A stretch of DNA of 35,202 bases, taken from assembly GCA_945648485.1 (NCBI GenBank), contig CALZFR010000003.1, forward strand, positions 1 to 35,202. The letters run 5' to 3'. The DNA comes from an uncultured Eubacterium sp. (GTDB lineage Bacteria; Bacillota; Clostridia; Lachnospirales; Lachnospiraceae). Below are positions 25,581-34,133 of this stretch, in pieces. Numbering within the stretch: the stretch's first letter is position 1; each line of letters starts with the position of its first letter. The translations under genes and the position numbers were made by a program. The notes below the pieces were generated by a model. The model was not told the origin of the DNA, did not search any database, and worked only from the letters and a program-made list of their open reading frames with translations.

Positions 25581-27863
25581 CTATATCCCTTTTCCTCTTA
25601 ATGCAGCCAGCTTCTTTTTTGCCTCTGCCTCAATCTGCTGACACTTCAGTTTGGCTGCCTCCGCCTGTTTAGTGGCATACTCGCTTGCTTTTGCTGCTTC
25701 TTTAGCCGCCTTTTGTGCTATATCTCTTGCTTCTGCAGCCGCTCTGGCAGTTTCCTTCGCCTCTGTTTCAATTATCTTGGCATCCAGTGCTTTTTTCTTT
25801 GCTTCCTCAAGAGCAATCTTTGCCTCTTTCATTATGGCATTTTCTTCAATTTCAATTTCTGTGAAGGGCTCAAATGTAAAGAAGCTCACGCTTAATCCTG
25901 GAAGGTCTGCTTTTATAGAATCATCAAAGCCATCTGATTCCTGATCAGTTGATTTGTATGTCTTTGCAGTTGTCATATCTGTATATTTTCCAGCCTGGGG
26001 CACTCCAAGAACATAACCCTTTCTATCAACAGGAGTAAAATTAGCGATGGCCATAATCATTGTACCATCTGCTGATTTTCTGTAGAACGAAAGAATTGTT
26101 TCCACTGCCGCCGAATCATTAATCCATCCGAAGCCCTCTGCTTTATTATCCAGCTGATACAGAGGTTCATTACCGGAATATATACCGTTAAGCCATGTCA
26201 CATAATCCTCAACGCCCTCGCATTCCCTGAAATTAACCAGCTTCTTTCCAGGATATGCATACATATATGCCAGGGCATTCTTAACATGGCACATTTTCTT
26301 ATCTTCTGGAACAGGTGCTGTATCCCTAAGAAGTCCTTTTTCCCATCCATAGCCATCCCTGGAGAACTCAAGTATGAAATCTTCACTGTACTGGTATAGC
26401 ATACTATGGCTTAATTTATCATATTTCCCTTTCCTGAACAGTGGATCTGTGTAGTAAAAATCCATGAAATCCTTTTTCCATCCATCATTCCACTTATAGT
26501 CAAAACCAAGGCCTTCCCTCTTAATCTCTCCGGTAACCATGTCCCAGATGCTGCTTTCCTCTGCAATAAGAAGAACCTTCTTATCCTGCTTGTCAGCAAT
26601 CTTTCTCAATCCTTTTATGAATTCCACTCCAGCCAGGTTTTCTTTACTGCCGTACATGTTAAAACTCCACTCCCCTGGATTCCTTCCGTAATCCAGATAC
26701 AGCATTGAAGCCACTTCCTTAAGTCGCAGTCCATCAGCATGGAACTCCTTAATCCAGTAAACTGCTGTCGAATTAAGATATGATCTGACCTCTTTGCAGT
26801 CAAAATTATAGAGTGCACATTTTACATCAGGATGATTACTTAATGATGACGAGCCAGAATCCAGCAAATGGGTTCCGTCATAATATATAAAACTCCCCAG
26901 TCCTTCTTCCATATAAGCCATATTACAATCAACAATTACGCCAATTCCCTGATTGTGAAACTCGTTAATTATACCCTTAAGCCTGTCACTTCCCAGCTTT
27001 CTGTCAACGCAGAAATTACCTGCTGCAATACCATTTTCCTTATCAATTGTTGATGTAAGCCCTGATAACTCAATGTAATTGAATCCCATATTCTTCACAG
27101 AACGGACTATATCGTCACTGATTAATTCATCGATTCCAAGTTCACAGATAGCCAATGGTTTGTCCTTATCTGTATCAGGATTCCATTCCTCATCATTCCA
27201 TATAAAATCACAAATCAGGTCATTATCTCCAATATAATAAGGGTCTGCTTTCCTTACAATCTGCCCATTGCTAAGCTTTATTTCATAACAATAATCAGAG
27301 GCATCCTCCAGACCAGGAATAAATAATTCAAATATACCACTCTCATCATTCCTGTTCATCTGGAAACTTCTTCCATCCCAGTCATTAAAAGTTCCTACAA
27401 CGCTGACTCTTCTTGCATTAGGGGCATACACAGCAAAACGTACTCCACTGATGCCATTAACCTCAATCTGTCTTGCTCCCATAAACTTGTAGGAATCCTC
27501 AGAAGCTCCTGATAAAAACTTCCTGATATCTTCCTTCTTTAATGTTGTACCAAAGCAGTATGGGTCAATATACTCAGTACTTCTGCCTTTAACATCCTCA
27601 ACCCTTACAGTATATTCTACCTTTTTCTTTCCAGGAATAAGCACAGCAAAATAACCAGCTTCATCCACCTTGTCACATGTGTATTTCCTGTTAACTCCAG
27701 ATACGCTCACCTTTACATCCACAGCATCTGGTCTGAAAATCTGGATTAGAAAACCTTCTTTAACAAGATGTCCGCCAAGAAGTTCCCCCGGCTTATCACT
27801 TTCACAGTATGTAATACCCTCTATCTCAGGCCAGTTCATAAGATTATATACTTTACCATTCAT
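25581..27863 (-). CDS. Glycogen-branching-enzyme-like protein with altered active site and helical tail
   Basis: This 760-residue protein has the GlgB layout: an E-set-like N-terminal domain (about 10-105), a CBM48 module (about 137-205, GVRFAVYAPNARRVSVVGTFNDWDGR), a GH13 barrel (about 235-540) and the C-terminal beta domain (about 560-665). The barrel motifs align to GlgB but with lost residues: the nucleophile Asp of 'DGLRVDAVAS' is Lys382 in DGLRLKEVAS, the 'DWVPGH' His is Tyr317 and the 'LSHDEV' His is Arg502. The acid/base Glu (IAEESS, Glu435) and Asp503 remain. A tail of about 80 residues (680-750) is an Ala/Glu/Lys coiled coil. It is probably a non-catalytic glucan-binding or scaffold protein, or uses changed chemistry. 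Confidence 0.85.
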   Translation of the reverse strand: MNGKVYNLMNWPEIEGITYCESDKPGELLGGHLVKEGFLIQIFRPDAVDVKVSVSGVNRKYTCDKVDEAGYFAVLIPGKKKVEYTVRVEDVKGRSTEYIDPYCFGTTLKKEDIRKFLSGASEDSYKFMGARQIEVNGISGVRFAVYAPNARRVSVVGTFNDWDGRSFQMNRNDESGIFELFIPGLEDASDYCYEIKLSNGQIVRKADPYYIGDNDLICDFIWNDEEWNPDTDKDKPLAICELGIDELISDDIVRSVKNMGFNYIELSGLTSTIDKENGIAAGNFCVDRKLGSDRLKGIINEFHNQGIGVIVDCNMAYMEEGLGSFIYYDGTHLLDSGSSSLSNHPDVKCALYNFDCKEVRSYLNSTAVYWIKEFHADGLRLKEVASMLYLDYGRNPGEWSFNMYGSKENLAGVEFIKGLRKIADKQDKKVLLIAEESSIWDMVTGEIKREGLGFDYKWNDGWKKDFMDFYYTDPLFRKGKYDKLSHSMLYQYSEDFILEFSRDGYGWEKGLLRDTAPVPEDKKMCHVKNALAYMYAYPGKKLVNFRECEGVEDYVTWLNGIYSGNEPLYQLDNKAEGFGWINDSAAVETILSFYRKSADGTMIMAIANFTPVDRKGYVLGVPQAGKYTDMTTAKTYKSTDQESDGFDDSIKADLPGLSVSFFTFEPFTEIEIEENAIMKEAKIALEEAKKKALDAKIIETEAKETARAAAEARDIAQKAAKEAAKASEYATKQAEAAKLKCQQIEAEAKKKLAALRGKGI

Positions 27864-27886
27864 AAGTCCACCCCCTGACTACTATC

Positions 27887-28732
27887 TTACATATTAATAT
27901 CAGCCCATGTCTTAAAAAGTCCTGTCCATGCATTAACTTCCGGTTGATAATGTTTTCCGTCTATTGTATCTGTCTCTTTCGTTCCCAAACCAATACCATG
28001 GTTACCATTAGGAAATATATGCAGCTCAAATGGTACATTATTCTGTCTTAACGCAGCTGCAAAAAGGAGCGTATTCTCCACTGGAACAGAACCATCTGAA
28101 AATGTATGCCATAAAAATGTCTTTGGCGTACCTGCATTAACTCTCTTAACAAGATTCACACTGGCAAGCAGTTCGTCATGCCTGTCACCCAGCAGTCTTT
28201 CAAAAGAAGCTTTATGGGCATGTTCACCGCTGGTAAGAACAGAGTACCCCAACAGCATTGCATCAGGTTTCACTCTGTCAGAATCCAGTCCAGCATACGA
28301 AAGAAATGGCTTTAATTCTTCCTGGTCATACATAGTTCCAAGAGAGGCCGCCACATGTCCACCTGCTGAGAATCCTGCCACAATTATTTTATCAGGGTCT
28401 ACATCCCACTCTCCTGCATGAGTTCTTACGTAATCCATTGTGTATGCAATCTCATACAACTGACATGGAAATTCATTAGGGCAAAGGCTGTATCTCAAAA
28501 CCACCGCATTCATTCCCATATTCAGCATAGTTATTGCCATAGCCTCTCCCTCCCTTGGAGAGTGATGATGATATCCACCACCAGGACATATTATAACAAG
28601 AGGTCTTCTGAAAGGCAGCTGGTCCTTAGGAAAGATATCTTTGATATATGTAGTAATTGTTGCTTTGGAATCATCGTGATTAATTCCCAATTTTTCATAG
28701 TCAATATCAATATTAATAACTTCGTGTAACAT
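27887..28732 (-). CDS. Alpha/beta hydrolase, acetyl-esterase-like
   Basis: The ORF track start lies upstream; the ATG at 28732 (MLHEVINIDID) has GGAGG six bases before it and gives 281 residues. The alpha/beta-hydrolase fold is visible: oxyanion strand VIICPGGGYHHHS near residues 46-58, nucleophile Ser122 in AGFSAGGHVAAS, acid in WHTFSDGSVPV and His in FPNGNHGIG. The BD-FAE/S9-like pattern with the doubled glycines resembles acetyl xylan and other carbohydrate esterases of gut Clostridia; no signal peptide, so it acts in the cytoplasm. It precedes the GH13-like gene by 23 bases in one operon, fitting carbohydrate metabolism. Substrate is inferred. Confidence 0.9.
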   Translation of the reverse strand: MLHEVINIDIDYEKLGINHDDSKATITTYIKDIFPKDQLPFRRPLVIICPGGGYHHHSPREGEAMAITMLNMGMNAVVLRYSLCPNEFPCQLYEIAYTMDYVRTHAGEWDVDPDKIIVAGFSAGGHVAASLGTMYDQEELKPFLSYAGLDSDRVKPDAMLLGYSVLTSGEHAHKASFERLLGDRHDELLASVNLVKRVNAGTPKTFLWHTFSDGSVPVENTLLFAAALRQNNVPFELHIFPNGNHGIGLGTKETDTIDGKHYQPEVNAWTGLFKTWADINM

Positions 28733-28767
28733 TGTTTTCCTCCATTTTACATTAATCAAACTTAATA

Positions 28768-28797
28768 ATGGCAAAGTCTTTAGACAGACTTTGCCAT
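28768..28797 (-). terminator. 12-bp hairpin after the DUF1015 gene
   Basis: ATGGCAAAGTCT and AGACTTTGCCAT pair perfectly over 12 bp with a 6-base loop, starting 8 bases after the DUF1015 stop. The following TATTAAGTTTG is only weakly T-rich, so termination may be partial and could let transcription enter the esterase gene, for which no good promoter fits in the short gap. Confidence 0.65.
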
Positions 28798-28804
28798 ATA
28801 AATA

Positions 28805-30037
28805 CTATATTCTGTGTATAAATAAGCCACTTCTTAACTTAGGTTCAAACCATGTTGATTTAGGTGGCATAAGCCTGTTATTATCTGAAACTGCAAACAA
28901 TTCAGAAATAGAAGTTGGATACATAGAAAATGCAACAACACAATCAAGGCTGCATCTTCTCTCCAATTCCTTCAAGCCTCTGATTCCGCCAACAAAATCA
29001 ATTCTTTTATCAGTCTTGGGATCAGTAATTCCAAGAACTGGTTCAAGAAGACTATTCTGAAGCACTGCCACATCCAGTCCGTCTACAGCATCATCTGATA
29101 GAATCTTTCCTTTTGCCTTAAGCAGATACCATGTATTGTCAAGGAACATTCCATATGTACCCTTCTTATCAGGACTAACAGGAACATCACTCATGCTAAG
29201 TTCAAAATTGTCTTCAACTTTACTAAGAAACGCTTCCTTGGAAAGCCCATTAAGATCCTTTACGACTCTGTTATATGGAAGTATCTTTAACTCTTCATCA
29301 GGGAAAAGGACTGCCAGAAAGAAGTTGAATTCCTCATCACCGGTAAACCCTGGATTCTCCTCTCTTCTCTTCAATCCTACTTTAACAGCAGAAGCAGCTC
29401 TGTGATGTCCATCTGCAATATAGATTGAATCAATAGATTCAAAAGCCTTGGCAACATCACTCACCATGCTCTCATCCGTCATCTTCCATACCTGATGCCT
29501 TATTCCATCAGGAGAGACAAAATCATACAGGCATGGAGACTCTTTAGTACTATTAACTGCACCTGTAATCACTTCATCAGCTCTATACGCAAGAAAAATA
29601 GGCCCAGTCTGTGCAGATAATGTATCAACATGTTTTATTCTGTCAACTTCCTTTTCAGCTCTGGTATTCTCATGCTTTTTAATTACGTTGTTGAGATAAT
29701 CATCAATAGATGCACAGGCCACCAGACCTGTCTGAGTCCTGCCATCCATAGTCAGCGCGTATATGTAATAAGTCTTATCCTGGTCAGTAATAAATGTCTT
29801 ATCAGCCACCCTGGCTTCAAATAAATCCTTTGCCTTATTATAGACCTGGGGTGAGTACATATCCACAGAATCATCAAACTGGGTCTCTGCCCTGTCAATT
29901 GCCAAAAACGATAAAGGTTCTCTGTTTACCTCAATTTTTGCCTCAGCCCTGTCATACACATCATATGGAAGAGCCGCAACTCTGCTTGCAAGATCAGCAT
30001 CTGGTCTTACACATGAAAAAGGTTTTACTACTGCCAT
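28805..30037 (-). CDS. DUF1015 (COG4198) family protein
   Basis: A 410-residue cytosolic protein with the DUF1015 hallmarks: N-terminal 'VKPFSCVRPDADLASRVAALPYDVYDRAEAK', the 'KHENTRAEKEVDRIKH' segment at about 121-136, and 'IADGHHRAASA' at 207-217. The biochemical role is not established. In Clostridia it lies beside serA/serC, and the D-G-H-H-R signature resembles that of ParB/SbnI-type proteins, some of which bind serine or phosphoserine; this is inference. Here the MCP gene separates it from serA. GGAGG precedes the ATG. Confidence 0.9.
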   Translation of the reverse strand: MAVVKPFSCVRPDADLASRVAALPYDVYDRAEAKIEVNREPLSFLAIDRAETQFDDSVDMYSPQVYNKAKDLFEARVADKTFITDQDKTYYIYALTMDGRTQTGLVACASIDDYLNNVIKKHENTRAEKEVDRIKHVDTLSAQTGPIFLAYRADEVITGAVNSTKESPCLYDFVSPDGIRHQVWKMTDESMVSDVAKAFESIDSIYIADGHHRAASAVKVGLKRREENPGFTGDEEFNFFLAVLFPDEELKILPYNRVVKDLNGLSKEAFLSKVEDNFELSMSDVPVSPDKKGTYGMFLDNTWYLLKAKGKILSDDAVDGLDVAVLQNSLLEPVLGITDPKTDKRIDFVGGIRGLKELERRCSLDCVVAFSMYPTSISELFAVSDNNRLMPPKSTWFEPKLRSGLFIHRI

Positions 30038-30060
30038 AATATTCCTCCGAAGTATATATT

Positions 30061-31575
30061 CTATGCATTTAACTGTGCAGTAAGATTCTTCAATTCAGTA
30101 GAAATTGCAACTACCTCACCAACAACCTGGCTGTTTTTCTCACTAATTGAATATGTGTCATTAGCGTGAGCAGAAACCTCCTCAGAAATTGCTGAGATTG
30201 TTGAAATACTGTCAATAATCTCGCTGTTGGCTGAAGAAAGATGCTCAATTATTTCTGATAAGTACCTTGAATTATCTTCAATATCAGCTGAATTTCTTTC
30301 AATATTCTTAAAGCTTTCCTCTGTCTTCGCTGCAGAATCATGCTGTCCGTCAATATCATTAACCATCTGTGTTGTTACATCAACAACCTTATTAATTGCC
30401 TCAGACACACTGCCAATCATATCAGTAATCTTAACAGTTGCGTCCTGTGTTTCATTAGCCATCTTGGAAATCTCTGAAGCAACAACCGCAAAACCCTTTC
30501 CAGCTTCACCGGCTCTTGCAGCCTCAATACTGGCATTAAGTGCAAGAAGGCTGGTCTGGGATGTAATATTAGTAATAATATCAACAACAGAATTCATATT
30601 AGCCATAATAGCTTTCAAATCACTAAGCTGTGCCGTAACAGTCTTTCCAGATTCAACAGAATGGTTAACCTGCTGCATGAGGGTATTAAGGTTCTCATTA
30701 CCAGCAAAAACTGCATCTTTGGCACTACTAACATTACTTATAATCTGGTCTGCACCATTCTTAACATCATTAACTCTCTTCTGGATATTCTCAGTCATCT
30801 CAAGCTGTTTCTGTACTGCCTCTGCTGTATCTCCTGAACCTTCTGTAACATCCTGCATCGCCTCTCTTGTTGCATTAACAGCCTCATCAAGGTCACTGAT
30901 TTTAGAACTGATAGTGTCTATTCTTGCACTGATCTGTTCTGAAATATTCATAGTCTTATTAAGAAGATTTTCTGTTTTACTGCCCTGTTCCTCAATCTGA
31001 AGGACCTTTTCTTTCTTGTTAATCTCAAGTGCTCTTGATGTGTATATTGAGTAACATGCAATAATAACCATAACAAGCACCTGAATTTCCAATCCGGCGA
31101 GAGAATCAACTGTATACAGACCTAACTTGAAAAACCACGCTGCCTGAATACAATTAACAATAACAACACCGACATTAACAGGAATAGAATATTTAAAATC
31201 ATTATATACTGAAATTGCAATAATCATCGGAATTGCATATACGAAGGCAAACAAATTGTTAGTTGTAAACATAATAAATATGTAAAATACTGCAAATCCA
31301 TATCCGGCACAATGCTTTACAGCTGTTGCATCTTTCTTCTTACTATAAAAAATCCATTCAAGAACTGGTGCGGAAATACCAATTAAAATTGTTAAAAGAA
31401 CATAACTTATAGTTCTTGCACCTTTGATAAACTCCACAAAATATGCAATAGAAATAACAGCAATTTCAATAGTATGACATAAAGCAACTACTTTATTACA
31501 TCTTGCAACCTCACGGTCATATGCTGCCACATTTTTTCCTTCTTCGTTGTTATTTTTTTCTTTCATGTTCTTCAC
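30061..31575 (-). CDS. Methyl-accepting chemotaxis protein with multi-helix membrane sensor
   Basis: A 504-residue chemoreceptor. The N-terminal half (about 30-190) has roughly six membrane helices with very short loops and no Cache or four-helix ligand domain, so the sensor is the membrane bundle itself. The C-terminal half is a long MCP coiled coil with the CheA/CheW-binding tip ALNASIEAARAGEAGKGFAVVASEISKM. No C-terminal CheR/CheB tether is present. The start is a GTG with GGAGGGGG eight bases upstream; the internal ATG three codons on is too far from it. It lies 23 bases upstream of the DUF1015 gene and has its own promoter. The ligand is unknown. Confidence 0.93.
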   Translation of the reverse strand: MKNMKEKNNNEEGKNVAAYDREVARCNKVVALCHTIEIAVISIAYFVEFIKGARTISYVLLTILIGISAPVLEWIFYSKKKDATAVKHCAGYGFAVFYIFIMFTTNNLFAFVYAIPMIIAISVYNDFKYSIPVNVGVVIVNCIQAAWFFKLGLYTVDSLAGLEIQVLVMVIIACYSIYTSRALEINKKEKVLQIEEQGSKTENLLNKTMNISEQISARIDTISSKISDLDEAVNATREAMQDVTEGSGDTAEAVQKQLEMTENIQKRVNDVKNGADQIISNVSSAKDAVFAGNENLNTLMQQVNHSVESGKTVTAQLSDLKAIMANMNSVVDIITNITSQTSLLALNASIEAARAGEAGKGFAVVASEISKMANETQDATVKITDMIGSVSEAINKVVDVTTQMVNDIDGQHDSAAKTEESFKNIERNSADIEDNSRYLSEIIEHLSSANSEIIDSISTISAISEEVSAHANDTYSISEKNSQVVGEVVAISTELKNLTAQLNA

Positions 31576-31638
31576 TTAATTATCCCCCTCCGTATACAAG
31601 TTCAATAAAAGCTTACCATTTTACACATTTATGGAATA

Positions 31639-31667
31639 ATTATACAATATGCTTTTGGGAAAGTAAA
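31639..31667 (-). promoter_or_regulatory. Sigma-A-like promoter of the MCP gene
   Basis: Minus strand: TTTACT (31662-31667, 4 of 6), 17 bases, perfect TATAAT (31639-31644). It starts just after the serA terminator and about 65 bases before the GTG start. No sigma-28 motif is seen although the gene is for chemotaxis. Confidence 0.6.
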
Positions 31668-31712
31668 GAAAATAAAAATGGCTCTACAGGACAAAAAAGC
31701 CTGTAAAGCCAT
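31660..31712 (-). terminator. Rho-independent terminator after serA
   Basis: ATGGCTTTACAGG and CCTGTAGAGCCAT pair over 13 bp (one G-U pair; 31700-31712 with 31678-31690) on the minus strand with a 9-base loop, then a T-rich run TTTTATTTTCTTT. It begins about 60 bases after the serA stop. The end of the run touches the -35 of the MCP promoter. Confidence 0.92.
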
Positions 31713-31774
31713 AAAAAACATTATAAAATTAATCTGTGTATCTGGCAGAAAATCTTTCAGAAAGGTATCAATTC

Positions 31775-32938
31775 TTACTTTATAACACGAACCTTGATAA
31801 CACCCTCAATAGCTGAAAGTTTACCAACTACATCATCTGAAACTGGTGTCGCTGTATCAAGAAGAGAATATGCATAATCCCCTCTTGACTTGTTAGCCAT
31901 CTCTTCAATATTAATTCCAGCATCGCCCATAACACTTGTTATCTTGCTTATTACAGCTGGCACATTCTTATGGCAGATAGCTACACGGCCTGCCGTATTG
32001 CATACACCCATGTCACATGCAGGATAGTTTACAGAATTAATAATATTACCATTCTCAATGTAATTTCTTAATTCCTTAACTGCCATTACTGCACAGTTAT
32101 CCTCTGCTTCCTCTGTAGAAGCTCCAAGATGTGGAAGAACTATTACGCCATCCTGTCCTGCAACTGTAGAGTTAGGGAAATCCGTTACATACTTTGCAAC
32201 CTTTCCAGACTTAATTGCATCAAGAATAGCCGGCTCATCAACAAGGATATCTCTGGCACAGTTAATTACAACTGTTCCCTTCTTCATCATGTCGAATGCA
32301 GCCTTGTTAATCATTCCCTTAGTGTTATCAAGGGCTGGAACATGGATTGTTATATAATCACATTCCTTATATATATCTTCTACATTAACAATATGCTTAA
32401 CTTTTCTTGAAAGGTTCCATGCTGCATTAACAGAAAGATATGGATCATAACCGTATACTTCCATTCCAAGATTGATCGCTGCATTAGCAACAAGCTGGCC
32501 AATTGCACCAAGGCCAATTACACCAAGCTTCTTTCCTGATATTTCCTTACCAGCAAATGCTTTCTTAGCCTTCTCTGCTGACTTGGCAATATCAGCATCG
32601 TCCTTGTTAGCCTTAACCCACTCAATACCACCAACAATATCTCTTGAAGAGATAAGCATTGCAGCAATTACATGCTCCTTAACAGCATTAGCATTAGCAC
32701 CTGGTGTATTAAATACAACTACACCTGCATCTGCACATTTGTCCAGAGGAATATTATTAACACCTGCACCTGCTCTTGCAATAGCAAGTAATCCTGCTGG
32801 AAGCTCCATATCATGCATCTTTGCACTTCTTACAAGAACAGCCTGTGAATCCTCAAAGCTGGCAGAAGTATTGTAATCACTTGAAAATAAATCAAGACCT
32901 ACAGAAGATATATTATTAAGACAATTAACGTTAACCAT
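31775..32938 (-). CDS. serA: D-3-phosphoglycerate dehydrogenase
   Basis: A 387-residue short-type SerA. The NAD-binding motif GVIGLGAIGQLVA is at about 139-151; the catalytic Arg229 (NCARDILVDE) and His270 (LPHLGAST) are present; a C-terminal ACT-like domain from about residue 318 (VPAVISKITSVMGDAGINIEEM) likely senses serine. It oxidises 3-phosphoglycerate to 3-phosphohydroxypyruvate, the first step of serine synthesis. Its ATG overlaps the serC stop as TAATG, so the two are translationally coupled. The usual D-V-F-E acidic site reads TDFPN here, a variant seen in this SerA subgroup. Confidence 0.95.
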   Translation of the reverse strand: MVNVNCLNNISSVGLDLFSSDYNTSASFEDSQAVLVRSAKMHDMELPAGLLAIARAGAGVNNIPLDKCADAGVVVFNTPGANANAVKEHVIAAMLISSRDIVGGIEWVKANKDDADIAKSAEKAKKAFAGKEISGKKLGVIGLGAIGQLVANAAINLGMEVYGYDPYLSVNAAWNLSRKVKHIVNVEDIYKECDYITIHVPALDNTKGMINKAAFDMMKKGTVVINCARDILVDEPAILDAIKSGKVAKYVTDFPNSTVAGQDGVIVLPHLGASTEEAEDNCAVMAVKELRNYIENGNIINSVNYPACDMGVCNTAGRVAICHKNVPAVISKITSVMGDAGINIEEMANKSRGDYAYSLLDTATPVSDDVVGKLSAIEGVIKVRVIK

Positions 32939-34023
32939 TACTTTGTATTCTCCTTTTCGAAGTTTCTCATAAACTCAACAAGCTTCTCAACGCCTTCAAT
33001 TGGCATAGCATTATAGATAGATGCTCTCATTCCGCCAACTGTTCTGTGTCCCTTAAGATTTACAAAGCCTGCCTTAGTTGCCTCTTCAACGAATTTAGCA
33101 TCAAGTTCCTTATCACCTGTCACAAATGGAACATTCATAAGAGAACGGTCTTCTTTCCTTACTGTTCCCTTGAACATCTTGCTCTCATCAAGGAAATCAT
33201 ATAAAATCTTTGCCTTCTTCTCATTGTGTTCCTTCATTGCTGAAAGACCACCCATCTTCTTAATCCACTTAAATACCTTGCCACAGATATATATATTATA
33301 GCATGGAGGTGTATTGTATAATGAATCATTATCTGCCTGAGTCTTCCACTTAAGCATTGTTGGTGTGCCTGGAAGTACATCATCAGTAATAAGGTCCTCT
33401 CTGATAATAGCAATTACCACACCTGCTGGTCCGATATTCTTCTGTACACCACCATATACAACACCATACTTAGTAACATCCATTGGCTCTGAAAGGAAAC
33501 ATGATGAAACATCAGAAACAAGGATATGACCCTTAGTATTTGGAAGAGTCTTATATTTAGTTCCATAAATTGTGTTATTCTCACAGATATATACGTAATC
33601 TGCATCCTCTGGAATATCAAGATCTGAACAGTCAGGTATGTAAGAGTATGTCTCATCCTCAGATGAAGCTACTGCAACTGCCTCACCATAGATCTTAGCC
33701 TCCTGGAAAGCCTTCTTAGCCCACTGACCTGTAATAATGTAAGCTGCTTTCTTATTCTTCATAAGGTTCATAGGAACCTCTGCAAAGAACTGTGATGCGC
33801 CACCCTGAAGGAATAATACCTTGTAATTATCAGGGATGTTAAGAAGATCTCTTAAATCAGCCTCTGCCTCCTTAATGATATTGTCATACACTTTAGAACG
33901 ATGGCTCATCTCCATTACAGACTGTCCACTGCCCTTGTAATCAAGCATCTCGTCTGCTGCTTCACGTAATACCTCTTCTGGTAAAACTGCTGGACCTGCG
34001 CTAAAATTATAAACTCTTGCCAC
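32938..34023 (-). CDS. serC: Phosphoserine aminotransferase
   Basis: A 361-residue class V aminotransferase. The SerC N-terminus MARVYNFSAGPAVLPEEVL, the substrate-binding MSHRSK segment, and GGVQKNIGPAGV with the pyridoxal phosphate Lys195 are clear. It makes phosphoserine from phosphohydroxypyruvate and glutamate. The start is a GTG, with GGAGG eight bases upstream. No phosphoserine phosphatase gene follows serA in this operon, so the last step must be encoded elsewhere or handled by an unrecognised protein. Confidence 0.97.
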   Translation of the reverse strand: MARVYNFSAGPAVLPEEVLREAADEMLDYKGSGQSVMEMSHRSKVYDNIIKEAEADLRDLLNIPDNYKVLFLQGGASQFFAEVPMNLMKNKKAAYIITGQWAKKAFQEAKIYGEAVAVASSEDETYSYIPDCSDLDIPEDADYVYICENNTIYGTKYKTLPNTKGHILVSDVSSCFLSEPMDVTKYGVVYGGVQKNIGPAGVVIAIIREDLITDDVLPGTPTMLKWKTQADNDSLYNTPPCYNIYICGKVFKWIKKMGGLSAMKEHNEKKAKILYDFLDESKMFKGTVRKEDRSLMNVPFVTGDKELDAKFVEEATKAGFVNLKGHRTVGGMRASIYNAMPIEGVEKLVEFMRNFEKENTK

Positions 34024-34076
34024 TTTTCTTTCCTCCTATAATTATACGCTTTCGCGTTTTTTAACATCTACATGCT

Positions 34077-34105
34077 ATAATACATCTAATTAAAAAAAGT
34101 TACAA
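34077..34105 (-). promoter_or_regulatory. Sigma-A-like promoter of serC-serA
   Basis: Minus strand: TTGTAA (34100-34105, 4 of 6), 17 bases, TATTAT (34077-34082, 5 of 6), about 55 bases before the serC GTG. No CodY-box-like or T-box-like sequence is seen in this short region. A small ACGC-GAAA-GCGT hairpin lies in the leader. Confidence 0.55.
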
Positions 34106-34133
34106 CATTATTAAGCACTATATTTAACCCATT

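Noticed and set aside
30227-31000. 257-residue plus-strand ORF
   Set aside because: Lies antisense inside the chemoreceptor gene; sequence is a Ser/Leu/Ile-rich complement of coiled-coil codons, no ribosome binding site and no family likeness.
31775-32938. SerA as inactive because the usual acidic triad segment reads TDFPN
   Set aside because: This variant segment is a feature of the short SerA group, and Arg229, His270 and the NAD motif are intact.
34024-34133. Possible T-box or CodY box before serC
   Set aside because: No T-box sequence, no antiterminator fold and no CodY-like 15-mer; only a small tetraloop hairpin and a sigma-A promoter.
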